This document shows, piece after piece, positions 16,697-26,585 of a stretch of 64,000 nt of DNA. This stretch comes from Pseudomonas sp. (GTDB lineage: Bacteria; Pseudomonadota; Gammaproteobacteria; Pseudomonadales; Pseudomonadaceae). Within the stretch, counting starts at the first letter, position 1. Each line of letters starts with the position of its first letter. Made by a program: the position numbers and the translations under genes. The notes beneath the pieces are model-generated. The model made no database searches, was not told the DNA's origin, and saw only the letters and a list, made by a program, of their open reading frames with translations. The stretch spans positions 248,001 through 312,000 of the forward strand of contig VMRT01000001.1 in the NCBI GenBank assembly GCA_007713455.1, read 5' to 3'.

Positions 16697-17122
16697 ATGC
16701 GCCTGACCCTCGTTTTTCCTGCACTACTGGCCCTGGCGGGCTGCTCTTCGTGGCAGCCCGATGCCGAGAACATCGAACCGGTGCCGGCCGAGCGGGTGCT
16801 GGCCTACCAACAGCCCCTGGAGAACGCCGGTGAGGTGGTGGTGACGCGGGATTTCGGCTTGCGTGGCGGCGGCTGCTACATCGCCGTGATGATCGATCGT
16901 GAGCTGGCGGCGCGCATCCACGTCGGCGAGGTGGTGCGTTTTCAGGTGCCGGCCGGTGCGCGGATCGTCAGCATCGGCACCGATCCGCTGGACGACACGC
17001 TGTGTGGCAAGCTCAGCCTGCGCCGCGAGAAACTGGCGCAGGTGCAGGCGGGGCAGACGCTGGAATATCGCGTCATCAGCGACAACCGCATTGGCTTCGA
17101 TATCGTGCCGGTCGAGCCCTGA
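16697..17122 (+). CDS. small lipoprotein
   Basis: A 141-residue protein with a type II signal peptide and lipobox LALAGC (Cys about 16). The mature part has GGGCYIAVMIDRELAARIHVGEVVRFQVPAG, a beta-rich pattern resembling DUF2846-like lipoproteins. Envelope location is clear; function unknown. Confidence 0.75.
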   Translation: MRLTLVFPALLALAGCSSWQPDAENIEPVPAERVLAYQQPLENAGEVVVTRDFGLRGGGCYIAVMIDRELAARIHVGEVVRFQVPAGARIVSIGTDPLDDTLCGKLSLRREKLAQVQAGQTLEYRVISDNRIGFDIVPVEP

Positions 17123-17131
17123 TGCGGCGGA

Positions 17132-17482
17132 TTACTTGATCACCGTCCGCGCAGTCTTCAGATAGTCCGCGCCGTAGCTGCTGACTTCGTCGGCGCTCTC
17201 GGCTTCCGAGGCGATGTGGATTTCCTCCAGGGTGTCGTTCAGCCCGTCCATTTCCTCGACGATTTTCTCCAGCGCCGCTTTCAGCGTGTAGGTCAGTTCG
17301 TGGATCTGCGCCATGTTCTCCGGTGTCTGCTCCTGCGCCAGGGCCTGGTCGAGGCGGGTGTTGTATTCGGAGAATTGCTTCACCGCCTCGGCCAAGTTGC
17401 TAGGTGGCGGTGCCTCGGCGAAGGCATGGCTGGCGACGATGGTGGTCAGCGCCAGAGCGGCGGTCCGGATAAGCGTTTTCAC
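17132..17482 (-). CDS. DUF6746-like periplasmic protein
   Basis: A 116-residue exported protein with signal peptide TAALALTTIVASHAFAEAP and an all-helical mature part (about 90 residues). The GTG start at 17482 is preceded by AGGGA at a good distance. The family seems to be a small helical periplasmic protein with unknown role. Convergent with the lipoprotein gene. Confidence 0.7.
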   Translation of the reverse strand: MKTLIRTAALALTTIVASHAFAEAPPPSNLAEAVKQFSEYNTRLDQALAQEQTPENMAQIHELTYTLKAALEKIVEEMDGLNDTLEEIHIASEAESADEVSSYGADYLKTARTVIK

Positions 17483-17953
17483 GACAGGTCCCTTGCTGAA
17501 TTTGGTCGGGCGCGAAGGTATCACCTGCGGGTACTGACGCTGTGTAGTAGCGCACAGTCTGCGCTGCGCCATTAGTCGCATGTCTTATCGCATGGACCGT
17601 CGGGGCAGTGAAGTTCAACGGCAGTGCAGGCGAGGCTACTGCCGCGTCGGTGAACCGACCTTGCTGCGCAATGTGCTGCCCCGGCCGCTCTGGCATGCAG
17701 CTTGCGATGATTTTTCATTAAAGGGCGACCATGCTTGGCCGATATGATCTCGCGTGCTGGCATTTCGCCTTTGCTCGGCAGGCGTCTCTAGAACCAACAA
17801 CAAGATCACGCTCCCGCTTCCTCTTCCGCGATTCGCGTCCTGCAACAGGACCACGCGGCACGTCCCTCGCCCGACGCGCCGGTTCGACCGTTATGCCTCA
17901 CTTTTGCCAATTTGCCGCTCCTCACGAACGGCACGCCATATGGAGAAGAACGA
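17483..17953. other. 471-bp gene-free stretch upstream of a chemoreceptor
   Basis: No convincing coding sequence. It holds the promoter region of the small helical periplasmic protein (minus strand) and the presumed promoter of the chemoreceptor, including a sigma-54-like element at 17691. If that promoter is used the chemoreceptor mRNA has an untranslated leader of roughly 240 bases. Confidence 0.6.
17691..17706 (+). promoter_or_regulatory. sigma-54-like -24/-12 promoter
   Basis: TGGCATGCAGCTTGCG has the GG and GC dinucleotides 10 bases apart and matches TGGCACGN4TTGCW closely. The only downstream gene on this strand is the chemoreceptor at 17954. No enhancer-binding site was identified, so use of this promoter is inferred. 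Confidence 0.45.
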
Positions 17954-19573
17954 ATGATGCAGCAACTGACAATCCGTGCCCGCCTGCTGATTCTGGTCGG
18001 GGCCATGCTTGCGGCCTGCCTGGTGATCGGGCTGACCGGGCTCAACGCCCAGCAGCGCAGCGTCGCCGGGCTCAACACTGTGTACCTGCATAGCGTCGTG
18101 CCGCTGCGTGACCTCAAGCTGATCGCCGACCTGTACGCGGTGAAGATCGTCGATACCACCCACAAGACTCGCAGCGGCATGCTCAGCTATGGCCAGGCGC
18201 GTGACGAGGTGCGCAACGCCCGCACCGAGATCAACCGTCTCTGGAGTGCGTACCTGAACACCCGACTGGTTGACGCCGAGCGACTGATCGCGACGCGCAT
18301 CGAAACCCTGATGAAGGCCGCGGACGAACCACTCGATGCGCTCGAGCGTACGCTGGACCGGCACAGCGAAGAGCGGCTGGCGGCGTTCGTCATCAACGAT
18401 CTGTATCCGCTGATCGACCCCATCTCCGAAGGCTTCAGCGAGCTGATTCATCTGCAACTGGGCGAAGCCAAGGCCGAATACGACGAGGCGTTGGCGCTGT
18501 ACGAGCGCAACCGGGTGCTGAATATCGGCCTGTTGCTGGCACTGCTGATTGGCGGCGGCCTGTTCGCCATGGTCCTGCTGCGCAGCATCAGCCGGCCGCT
18601 GGAAGAGCTGAAGCAGGCAGCCGCATCGGTGGCGGCGGGTGATTTGAGTCGCACCATCGAGTGTCGCGGCAAGGACGAAATCACCGAGGTGCAGCAGTCG
18701 ATCCGTCAGATGCAGCGCACCCTGCGCGATACGCTGCAGGACATCCAGGGCTCGGCAACCCAGCTGGCGTCGGCTGCCGAGGAGCTGCACGCGGTCACCC
18801 AGCACACCGCCCAGGGCATCCATCAGCAGAACGAGGAAGTGCAGATGGCCGCCACCGCGGTCACCGAGATGTCCGCCGCGGTGGACGAAGTGGCCGGCAA
18901 CGCCAACCGCACCTCCGATGCTTCGCGCGATGCCGAGACGGTCGCCGACGACGGACGCCGCCAGGTGACTGCCACGCGGCAGACCATCGACCAGCTGAGC
19001 GACAAGCTGCAGCAGACCGCGGCCACCGTGACCCACCTGGCCCAAGAGGCTGCGAGCATCGGGCAGGTGGTGGATGTGATTCGCGCGATCGCCGACCAGA
19101 CCAATCTGCTCGCGCTCAACGCCGCCATCGAGGCCGCGCGGGCCGGCGAAGCTGGACGTGGATTCGCGGTGGTCGCCGACGAGGTGCGTAACCTCGCGCA
19201 GCGCACGCAGAGCTCGACCCAGGAGATTGAACGCATGATCGGCGCGATCCAGAGCGCTACCGAGCAATCGGTGCGCGACATGCAGCAGAGCAGTGAATTC
19301 GCTACGCGCAGCCAGACCATGGCCGGCGAAGCGGATCAGGCGCTGGGGCTGATCGCCGAGCGTGTCGGGCAGATCAACGAGATGAACCTGGTGATCGCCA
19401 GCGCCGCCGAGGAACAGGCCCAGGTCGCGCGGGAGGTGGATCGCAACCTGGTGGCCATCCGCGACATCTCAGAGCAGAGCGCCACCGGCGCGCAGCAGAC
19501 CTCGGTGGCCAGCGACGAGCTGGCGCGCCTGGCGACGCAGCTCAACCAGCTGGTCGGGCGCTTCCGTCTGTAA
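17954..19573 (+). CDS. methyl-accepting chemotaxis protein (4HB-type sensor)
   Basis: A 539-residue chemoreceptor. TM1 near residues 10-30, periplasmic four-helix-bundle-like sensor to about 185, TM2 ([21 protein letters not shown]), HAMP domain ([23 protein letters not shown] region), then the signalling domain with the hairpin tip [24 protein letters not shown]. It sends ligand signals to CheA/CheW. The ligand cannot be read from the sequence. ATG at 17954 or 17957. Confidence 0.92.
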   Translation: MMQQLTIRARLLILVGAMLAACLVIGLTGLNAQQRSVAGLNTVYLHSVVPLRDLKLIADLYAVKIVDTTHKTRSGMLSYGQARDEVRNARTEINRLWSAYLNTRLVDAERLIATRIETLMKAADEPLDALERTLDRHSEERLAAFVINDLYPLIDPISEGFSELIHLQLGEAKAEYDEALALYERNRVLNIGLLLALLIGGGLFAMVLLRSISRPLEELKQAAASVAAGDLSRTIECRGKDEITEVQQSIRQMQRTLRDTLQDIQGSATQLASAAEELHAVTQHTAQGIHQQNEEVQMAATAVTEMSAAVDEVAGNANRTSDASRDAETVADDGRRQVTATRQTIDQLSDKLQQTAATVTHLAQEAASIGQVVDVIRAIADQTNLLALNAAIEAARAGEAGRGFAVVADEVRNLAQRTQSSTQEIERMIGAIQSATEQSVRDMQQSSEFATRSQTMAGEADQALGLIAERVGQINEMNLVIASAAEEQAQVAREVDRNLVAIRDISEQSATGAQQTSVASDELARLATQLNQLVGRFRL

Positions 19574-19590
19574 GCGAAAAGATGGGCTGA

Positions 19591-19626
19591 CGCGGTCGGG
19601 ACATGCATTGTCGCAATCCGACCGCG
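19591..19626. terminator. hairpin after the chemoreceptor gene
   Basis: CGCGGTCGG and CCGACCGCG form a perfect 9-bp stem around an 18-nt loop that itself contains GACA/TGTC. It lies 18 bases after the stop of the chemoreceptor. No T tract; terminator-like. Confidence 0.45.
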
Positions 19627-19692
19627 AACCCGGCTGCACGAATGCATTCCTATGTACGGAGTTTCCCGATTCGTACCGAACAGGAGTCGCGC

Positions 19693-20706
19693 GTGAAAAC
19701 AGCCGTGTCCGCCCTGGCGCTTGCCGCCGGTCTAACCCTGAGCCTGCCGCTGCTGGCCGAAAGCCGAACCGCATACGGCCCGCAGCTGGAAGGCTTCAGC
19801 TATCCGCACCCGCTCAAGCACTACCGTTTCGAGTCCCAGGGCAAGGCGCTGGAAATGGCCTTCATGGACGTCGAGCCGCAGGGCAAGGCGAACGGCCGCA
19901 CGGCGCTATTGCTGCATGGCAAGAACTTCTGCGGGGCGACCTGGGAGCGCACCATCGAGGTGCTCAGCCAGGCCGGTTACCGGGTGATCGCTCCCGATCA
20001 GGTCGGTTTCTGCAGCTCGAGCAAGCCCGAGGGCTACCAGTTCAGCTTCGCCCAGCTGGCGCACAACACCCAGGCGCTGCTGGAGCAGGAGAGCATCGAG
20101 CAGGTCACCGTGATCGGCCATTCCATGGGTGGCATGCTGGCGACGCGACTGGCGCTGAACTACCCACAGCGAGTCGAGCAGCTGGTGCTGGTCAACCCCA
20201 TCGGTCTGGAAGACTGGCAGGCAGAAGGCGTGCCCTACGCCTCGATCGATCAGCTCTACCAGTCGGAACTCAAGACCGACTTCGACAGCATCAAGGCCTA
20301 CCAGCAGAAGTTCTACTACAACGGCAGCTGGAAGCCGGAGTACAACCGTTGGGTCGGCATGCTCGCCGGAATGTATGCCGGGGACGGCAAGGAACAGGTC
20401 GCCTGGAACCAGGCACAGACCTCGGAGATGGTCTTTACCCAGCCGGTGATCCATGAGTTTTCGCGGATCAGGACGCCGACCTTGCTGCTGATCGGCGGGC
20501 TGGATCGCACCGCGCCGGGCGCCAACCGTGCGCCGCAGGATGTCGCCAAGCGCCTGGGCAACTATCCCGAGCTGGGCCGCCAGGCGGCCGCGATGATTCC
20601 CGACGCCAAGCTGGTGGCCTTCCCCGATCTGGGGCATTCACCCCAGGTGGAGGCGCCGGACGAGTTTCACCGTGCCTTGCTCGAAGGGCTGGAGGCGAGG
20701 CGCTAA
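19693..20706 (+). CDS. exported alpha/beta hydrolase
   Basis: A 337-residue protein with signal peptide (VSALALAAGLTLSLPLLAES). Hydrolase motifs: LLHGKNFCG (oxyanion), GHSMGGMLATR (Ser nucleophile about 160), GGLDRTAPG (Asp) and DLGHSPQ (His). The GTG start at 19693 follows AGGAG by 5 bases. Acts in the periplasm or outside; substrate unknown. It is convergent with another alpha/beta hydrolase gene 6 bp away. Confidence 0.85.
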   Translation: MKTAVSALALAAGLTLSLPLLAESRTAYGPQLEGFSYPHPLKHYRFESQGKALEMAFMDVEPQGKANGRTALLLHGKNFCGATWERTIEVLSQAGYRVIAPDQVGFCSSSKPEGYQFSFAQLAHNTQALLEQESIEQVTVIGHSMGGMLATRLALNYPQRVEQLVLVNPIGLEDWQAEGVPYASIDQLYQSELKTDFDSIKAYQQKFYYNGSWKPEYNRWVGMLAGMYAGDGKEQVAWNQAQTSEMVFTQPVIHEFSRIRTPTLLLIGGLDRTAPGANRAPQDVAKRLGNYPELGRQAAAMIPDAKLVAFPDLGHSPQVEAPDEFHRALLEGLEARR

Positions 20707-20712
20707 GGCCGG

Positions 20713-21660
20713 TCAGCCGCGCTCCGCAGCTTTTGCCGGGGGCGGTTGCGTGGCACCCAGGCGCTGCTCGCCGGATTCGAGCAGCGCCTGCAACGCTCGG
20801 CCATAGGCGCCGAGCGCCACGCGCAGACTGTTGTTGTGGGTAGCGCCCTCGACCAGCAGCAACTGCTTGGGCTGGCGCGCGGCCTCATACAGCTGCTCGC
20901 TGAAACGCGGCGGCACATAGCGGTCATCAGTGCCGTGCACCACCAGCAGCGGCATGCCGATCTGGTCGATCTTCTCCAGCGAATCGAACTTCTGCGACAG
21001 CAGCCAGCGCACCGGCAGCGAGGTGTCGGACACGGCTGTCGCCACGTCGGCCAGCGAGGTGAAGGTCGACTCGATGATCAGCGCGCGCGCCTCGGCCGGT
21101 ACGCTGTCGCGCTCGGCCTGCTGCCCGAGTTCGGCAGCCAGGTCGACAGCCACCGCGCCGCCGAGGGAATGCCCGTAGATGAAGCGCTTGCCGGCGTCCG
21201 GCTGCAGCGTCTTCAGGCGCTCCCAGCTGATGCGCGCGTCGGCATAGACGCTGCGTTCCGACGGCAGATCGCCAAGGCTCTGGCCGAAGCCGCGGTAGTC
21301 GATGGCCAGCACCGAGAAGCCCAGCGCGCGCAGCTGTTCCAGACGAAAAAGGTGGCCGGTGAGGTTCCAGCGCACGCCGTGCAGGTAGAGCAGGGCGGGC
21401 GCATCGGCGTTGGCGGCCGGCCACCACCAGGCATGAATGTTTTGCTCGTCACCGAACGCGGAGTCGGTCAGCTGCAGCTCCTCGACGCCACGCGGCAGGC
21501 CGCTGAACCAGGACGCGGTGCCCGGTTCGATACGGAACACCAGCTCGCGCTCTTTCTGTTCGAGCACCGAACAGCCGACCGGAAGACCGACGGCGAACAG
21601 GGTAATCAGCAGCAGGCAGAGCCGCCGGGCTTTGCTGCGGAACAGGAAGAAATGCTGCAA
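20713..21660 (-). CDS. alpha/beta hydrolase, probable lipoprotein
   Basis: A 315-residue protein. N-terminal hydrophobic stretch followed by a lipobox-like GLPVGC (Cys about 30). Hydrolase domain: YLHGVRWN, DYRGFGQS, YGHSLGGAVA (Ser nucleophile), HGTDDRYVPP (Asp) and EGATHNN (His). Resembles membrane-associated serine hydrolases of the BEM46/ABHD13 type. TTG appears to be the start; a downstream start would remove part of the signal peptide. Confidence 0.78.
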   Translation of the reverse strand: MQHFFLFRSKARRLCLLLITLFAVGLPVGCSVLEQKERELVFRIEPGTASWFSGLPRGVEELQLTDSAFGDEQNIHAWWWPAANADAPALLYLHGVRWNLTGHLFRLEQLRALGFSVLAIDYRGFGQSLGDLPSERSVYADARISWERLKTLQPDAGKRFIYGHSLGGAVAVDLAAELGQQAERDSVPAEARALIIESTFTSLADVATAVSDTSLPVRWLLSQKFDSLEKIDQIGMPLLVVHGTDDRYVPPRFSEQLYEAARQPKQLLLVEGATHNNSLRVALGAYGRALQALLESGEQRLGATQPPPAKAAERG

Positions 21661-21791
21661 GGTCAGGGTCTCGAAATCAGGAATCGTAGATAGGACCCGC
21701 TTGCCGAATGATCTGCAAGGCGGGCCATCGCTTCACTGATTACTGCATGTTGCGCGCCATTGTCGTCACGAGCGGACGGCCGGCTATGGCC

Positions 21792-23018
21792 TCAGGAGCA
21801 GCAGGTCGCCTGCCCGGCATCGGCGTCCTGCACCGCGCGCTCGATCTTCCATGCCCAGGCGAACACCAGCAGACCGCCAACGGCGGTAGCCGCGCCGATA
21901 TAGCCCGTGGATGTCCAGCCGAAGCCGGCGGTGATCGCCAGCCCGCCCAGCCACGGCCCAAGGGCGTTGGCGATGTTGAAGGCGGCATGATTGGACGCCG
22001 CGGCGAGGGTCTGCGCATCCGCGGCGACATCCATCAGGTGGGTCTGCAGCGCGGGCGACAGCGAGACCATGGTGCCCACCGCGAATACCGCCGGAAAGAT
22101 CGTCCACACCGAGTGCGCTGCCAGCGGGAATACCAGCAGCACCAGCGCGCTCCACAGCAAGAGCCAGGCAACCGCCTTGAAGCGCAGCCGATCGAACAGC
22201 CAGCCGCCGACCAGATTGCCGACGATGCCGCCAAGGCCGAACGCGGCGAGGGCAAACGGAATCCAGCCGGCGCTAACGCCGGTGACGTTCAGCAACGTCG
22301 GCGCCATGTAGCTGAACACACAGAACATGCCGGCGAAGCCGATCGAGCTGATCGCCAGCGCCAGCCAGACCTGTGGCCGATTGAAGGCGCGGATTTCGTG
22401 CAGCGGGCTGTTGCGCGGTTCGTTGCGGTTCGGCGGCAGGAACAGCGCCACCAGCAGCACCGTCAGCAGGGCGATGGCACCGACCAGGGCGAACGCATAG
22501 CGCCAGCTCGCCCATTGCCCGAGCCAGGTGGCCAGCGGGTTGCCGATCAGGATTGCCACGGTCAGCCCCATCAGCACGCGGGCGACGGCCTGGGCGCGTT
22601 TGTCCGGCGGCACCATGGAAGCAGCCACCAGCATCGCCACGCCGAAATAGGCACCGTGGGGCAGGCCGGTGACGAAGCGAAAGATCATCAGCGTCGAGTA
22701 ATCCGGCGCCAGGGCGCTGGCGAAGTTGCCCAAGGCGAAGAAACCCATCAGCAACAGCAGAAGGTGCCGGCGGAACAGCCGTGAGCCGAGGATCGCCAGT
22801 AACGGTGCGCCCACCACCACGCCCAGGGCGTAGGTGCTGATCACGTTGCCGACCTGGGGTTCGCTGATGCCCAGCCCCTCGGCCACGTTCGGCATCAGGC
22901 CCATGATGGCGAACTCACCGGTGCCGATGGCGAAGCCACCCATGGCCAGCGCCAGCTCGAGCAGCAATACGGCGCGGGCGGAAAGGGGCGGAGTCGCTGT
23001 GGTGGCTGGCGCCGTCAT
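21792..23018 (-). CDS. MFS transporter, DHA1 family
   Basis: A 408-residue membrane protein with 12 helices. GTGEFAIMGLMPNVAEGLGISEPQVG in the first helices is typical of the AraJ/YdhP/PbuE group of drug or nucleoside efflux proteins. ATG at 23018 is preferred; the frame is open upstream but without membrane-protein character. It is divergent from a chemoreceptor gene. Confidence 0.88.
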   Translation of the reverse strand: MTAPATTATPPLSARAVLLLELALAMGGFAIGTGEFAIMGLMPNVAEGLGISEPQVGNVISTYALGVVVGAPLLAILGSRLFRRHLLLLLMGFFALGNFASALAPDYSTLMIFRFVTGLPHGAYFGVAMLVAASMVPPDKRAQAVARVLMGLTVAILIGNPLATWLGQWASWRYAFALVGAIALLTVLLVALFLPPNRNEPRNSPLHEIRAFNRPQVWLALAISSIGFAGMFCVFSYMAPTLLNVTGVSAGWIPFALAAFGLGGIVGNLVGGWLFDRLRFKAVAWLLLWSALVLLVFPLAAHSVWTIFPAVFAVGTMVSLSPALQTHLMDVAADAQTLAAASNHAAFNIANALGPWLGGLAITAGFGWTSTGYIGAATAVGGLLVFAWAWKIERAVQDADAGQATCCS

Positions 23019-23399
23019 GGTTACCTCGTCGCGTCGAAAAGGGGCGGCATTATTCACGCTGGTTCGCGCAGGTAAAGCCCTACCGCCAAAGAAGGAGATG
23101 CACTGGGTGTTTGGGAGTGCGTCGGCGCGCCGGAGTTCGCCCGTCCCGAACGGAAATTCACGGGGCCTGCCGCAGCCAACAGGCCCATCCGGATGGATGG
23201 TCGGCTGGCGCCGTTTTCCTGGCTCCCGTTCTTGATCGTGGTCACGGTGACCGCCCGGTCGGCTCCGTATTTTGCGCGGCAACTCCCGCGCGTTCGGTTG
23301 CCACTCTCAGTCTGGCTTTAGCCAGGCGCCGCGTCCGGAGTGCCACGACGTCGAGCGGCGCCGTGCAGTGCCACGTCACGTCACGTCAGGACATGTCCC
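23019..23399. other. 381-bp divergent intergenic region
   Basis: Between the MFS gene (minus) and a chemoreceptor (plus). It contains a 13-nt palindrome GGTCACGGTGACC at 23240 and a short hairpin CTGGCT-TT-AGCCAG at 23312-23325. I found no coding sequence and no clear sigma-28 or sigma-54 promoter. Confidence 0.5.
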
Positions 23400-25421
23400 A
23401 TGAAATTGCTGTTTTCCCCCGCCGAACTGTTGATGAACCGGCTCAGCTATCCGATCAAATTCGGTGTGCTGGGGCTGCTGGTCTTCCTTGCCTTCGCCAG
23501 CCTGATGCTGACCCTCGCCGGCCAGCTCAACCGCACCATCGAGCGAGCGGAGAGCGAGCTGGTCGCCACAGCGCTGGCGCGCCCCTTGTCGAGCCTGATT
23601 GAGCTGACCCAGCAGCATCGCGGCGTGTCCGCCATGCTGCTCGGCGGCAACACGGACATGGCGGATCGGCGCTCCGCCCTGCAAACCCGTGTCGATACCG
23701 CACTGGTCGAGATGAGCCAGGCACTGGCCGAGGACAAGCGCGGCACGCGCGAGTGGCAGGCGATCGGTCGAGACTGGGATGGCATCAAGCGGGCCGTGCA
23801 GAGCTGGTCCCAGCCGCAAAGCTATGACGCGCACACCGCGCTGATCGCCCAACTACTGGACTTCCAGACCCAGGTGGCGGACGCCTACGGGCTGACCTTC
23901 GATCCCGAGCCGCAGACCTATTACCTGATGACCACCGCGGTTAGCCGCATGCCGTTTCTGATCGAGCGGCTGGGCCGCCTGCGCGGTAGTGCCTCGGCGA
24001 TACTGGCCAGGGGCGAGATGAGCGAGCCGCAACGCACTGCGCTGATTGTGCTGACCGAGCAAATCAAGTCGGCGACCCAGGACATGGAGCGCAGTATCGA
24101 CAAGGTGGTTGCCGAGCGGCCGGAACTCCAGCCGCCGTTGAGCCGCGCCGTCGCCACCATGCGCGAACGTGGCCAGGTGATCAATGCGGTGGTGCAGGAC
24201 ATGGTGGTGCGTGCTGACTTCAGCAGCACCTCGTCAGCGCAGTTCTTCGACATGACCACCGAGGCGATCAGCATCGGCTATGCGCAGATGCGCGACGTGC
24301 TGCTGCCAAGCCTGGACGGCCTGCTCGAACAGCGTATCGAGGACGCCCGACAGGTGCTGCTCGGCAACCTGACCGTGCTGCTGGTGGTGCTGGCGGTGAT
24401 CGGCTATCTCTCGGTGGGTGCCTATCTGTCGGTGATGGCCAGCATCCGCAGCCTGCGCGCCGGCAGCGGGCGGCTCGCCGCTGGCGATCTGACAACCCAT
24501 ATCGATCTGGCTGCGCGCGACGAGCTGCGCTTCGTCGCCGGCAGCTTCAACGACATGGCTGACGCCATGCGCGGGCTGATCGGCAGCATCAAGAACAACT
24601 CCGACCATGTCGCCGACTCGGCGCGCAGCCTGGTTACCGCCTCGGAGCAGATCCATGTCGCCTCGCAGTGCCAGAGCGACGCCGCATCGAGCATGGCGGC
24701 GGCGGTCGAAGAAATGACCGTCGGCATCGAGAGCATCGCGCGCAACGCGGGCGAGGCCGATGCACTGGCGCATCGCTCTGGCGAACTGTCGCGTCAGGGC
24801 GGTGAGATCGTCGCCGCGGTGGTCGATGAAATCAGCCAGATCGCCGTATCGGTGGGCGACTCGGCGCGTACTGTGGCCGAGCTGGGCGAACGCTCCGGGC
24901 AGATATCGGCCATCGTCGGGGTGATCGGTGACATCGCCGCACAGACCAATCTGCTGGCGCTGAATGCGGCGATCGAAGCGGCGCGGGCCGGTGACCAGGG
25001 GCGCGGCTTCGCCGTGGTGGCCGATGAGGTGCGCAAGCTGGCCGAGCGTACCGCCAATTCCACCAAGGAGATCGCGCAGATGGTTGCGGCCATCCAGCAA
25101 GGCACAGAGGGCGCGGTACATGGCATGGAGCAGGGTGTGGTGCGAGTCAATGAGGGCGTCGCACGCGCGCAGCGGGCCGGCGAGGCCATGGGTGGCATTC
25201 GCGAGGCGGCCAATCAGGTGCTGTCCACCGTGGCGGAGATCTCCAATGCCTTGCGCGAGCAGAGCGCGGCGTCCGCCGAGATCGCCCAGCAGGTGACCAC
25301 CATTGCGCGCATGGCCGAGGAGAACGGTGAGGCGGTAGGCAGCAATCACCACACTGCCAGCCGCCTCAGCGACCTTGCTGGCACCCTGCTGGACAACGTC
25401 AGCCGCTTCAAGGCGAGTTGA
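23400..25421 (+). CDS. methyl-accepting chemotaxis protein with long helical sensor
   Basis: A 673-residue chemoreceptor. TM1 near residues 20-40, an about 290-residue periplasmic helical domain with [16 protein letters not shown], a pattern seen in nitrate/nitrite-sensing-like (NIT) sensors, TM2 ([20 protein letters not shown]), HAMP, and the signalling hairpin [31 protein letters not shown] at 23400 follows CAGGAC. NIT-type ligand recognition is a guess from the helical RG motif. Confidence 0.92.
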   Translation: MKLLFSPAELLMNRLSYPIKFGVLGLLVFLAFASLMLTLAGQLNRTIERAESELVATALARPLSSLIELTQQHRGVSAMLLGGNTDMADRRSALQTRVDTALVEMSQALAEDKRGTREWQAIGRDWDGIKRAVQSWSQPQSYDAHTALIAQLLDFQTQVADAYGLTFDPEPQTYYLMTTAVSRMPFLIERLGRLRGSASAILARGEMSEPQRTALIVLTEQIKSATQDMERSIDKVVAERPELQPPLSRAVATMRERGQVINAVVQDMVVRADFSSTSSAQFFDMTTEAISIGYAQMRDVLLPSLDGLLEQRIEDARQVLLGNLTVLLVVLAVIGYLSVGAYLSVMASIRSLRAGSGRLAAGDLTTHIDLAARDELRFVAGSFNDMADAMRGLIGSIKNNSDHVADSARSLVTASEQIHVASQCQSDAASSMAAAVEEMTVGIESIARNAGEADALAHRSGELSRQGGEIVAAVVDEISQIAVSVGDSARTVAELGERSGQISAIVGVIGDIAAQTNLLALNAAIEAARAGDQGRGFAVVADEVRKLAERTANSTKEIAQMVAAIQQGTEGAVHGMEQGVVRVNEGVARAQRAGEAMGGIREAANQVLSTVAEISNALREQSAASAEIAQQVTTIARMAEENGEAVGSNHHTASRLSDLAGTLLDNVSRFKAS

Positions 25422-25433
25422 GCACGTGTGCAG

Positions 25434-25457
25434 CGACGGCGCCACGTGGCGCCGTCG
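25434..25457. terminator. 24-bp perfect palindrome between convergent genes
   Basis: CGACGGCGCCAC and GTGGCGCCGTCG form a perfect inverted repeat with no spacer, 12 bases after the chemoreceptor stop and 17 bases before the end of the convergent DUF3147 gene. Likely a shared hairpin terminator, although no T tract follows on either strand. Confidence 0.5.
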
Positions 25458-25474
25458 GCCTTAACGCCAGGCGG

Positions 25475-25825
25475 TCACAGCAGCTCTATGCCGAAGGGGC
25501 GCATGAGCAGCGCGAACAGCCCGAAACAGACGACCGTGATGCCTGCGCTGGCCAGCAGTGCCAGCCAGAACCCCAGCCGTGGGAGCAGCAGCGGAAACGC
25601 CAGGAACATCGGCAGGGTCGGCAGGACATACCAGAAGGTATGCCAGGCGTGGTTGGCGATCTTCTCCGGCGATTGCTTCTCCAGGTACAGCCAGATCAGC
25701 GTGAGGAGGGTGATGAGCGGCAGCGCGGCAATGAAGCCGCCGAGCTTGTCGCTACGCTTGGCCACCTCCGATACCAGCACGACCATGGCAGCGGTCAGCG
25801 CGTATTTGGTGATGATCCAGGACAT
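25475..25825 (-). CDS. DUF3147 family membrane protein
   Basis: A 116-residue protein with four hydrophobic segments, e.g. YALTAAMVVLVSEVAKRSDKLGG, typical of DUF3147. The ATG at 25825 gives the family length. Function unknown. It lies downstream of the membrane-anchor gene on the same strand with a 67-bp gap. Confidence 0.8.
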   Translation of the reverse strand: MSWIITKYALTAAMVVLVSEVAKRSDKLGGFIAALPLITLLTLIWLYLEKQSPEKIANHAWHTFWYVLPTLPMFLAFPLLLPRLGFWLALLASAGITVVCFGLFALLMRPFGIELL

Positions 25826-25892
25826 GGGTTTCTCCCGTACGAGCCGCAGGCCTGGCCGCGTTTGGCCAGTGCTGCGGCGCCGAAAACGAAAC

Positions 25893-26573
25893 TCAGAACA
25901 CCTGTTCGATGGTGATGTATTCGCCATCGGTGCGCAGGGTGAGTTTCACCGTCTCGTTGGTGCGGTTTCGCCAGAACCAGCCGTGCTTGCCGTCGAACGC
26001 GGCGACCAGTTCACCCTGCAGCTCAGGCGCATTCTTGCCCTTGCCATAGCCATGGTAGAAGCCCTTCGGTGCCTTGTAGGGATCGCCGTGGGTGTCGTAG
26101 TTGAGGCGCCCGCCATTGGCCGTCCAGTGGAAGTTCGCCTTGGCGCCTTCCTTCATTTCCAGCTTGATCTCGGTGGCCTGGTTGGGCTTGAGTGTCAGGT
26201 TCACCTCGTGCTGCTGGGTGGCGACTTTTGGTGGCGCCGGTTGCGCAGGCGTTGGCGCCGCCGCCGGGGCTGGCTCGGCCTGTGCCGCCACCGGTTCCTC
26301 CTTGTCCGGCGTTGTTGCGCCAGGTTCGGCTGGAGCGGCTTCGGCCGGTGGCTGCGCTTCGGTCGCGGCTTCCTCGGCCAGGGTCTGCTTCAGCTCGCCC
26401 ATCTGGGTCAGGCCCAGCAGTCGGCCGGCACCGGTCGGATCAATGGCGTACTCGGCGGGCATCACCACGGTTACCAGCAGCACGCCGGCGGCGATCAGGG
26501 CGATGAGGGTGGAGCGCAGCAGCTGGCCGCTGCTGGGCAGCTCGCTCAGGTCGGGACGTTGGTCGTTGTACAT
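25893..26573 (-). CDS. transmembrane anchor protein of HupE-type cluster
   Basis: A 226-residue protein with one TM helix near residues 20-42 (STLIALIAAGVLLVTVVMPAEYAIDP), a long Ala/Pro/Glu-rich linker (about residues 60-115) and a C-terminal beta domain (VNLTLKPNQATEIKLEMKEG...GWFWRNRT) facing the periplasm. Similar single-TM anchor proteins sit beside HupE/UreJ genes; the pair here is 12 bp apart. The C-terminal domain probably binds another envelope component. Precise role unknown. Confidence 0.75.
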   Translation of the reverse strand: MYNDQRPDLSELPSSGQLLRSTLIALIAAGVLLVTVVMPAEYAIDPTGAGRLLGLTQMGELKQTLAEEAATEAQPPAEAAPAEPGATTPDKEEPVAAQAEPAPAAAPTPAQPAPPKVATQQHEVNLTLKPNQATEIKLEMKEGAKANFHWTANGGRLNYDTHGDPYKAPKGFYHGYGKGKNAPELQGELVAAFDGKHGWFWRNRTNETVKLTLRTDGEYITIEQVF

Positions 26574-26585
26574 GGGGCAAATTCC

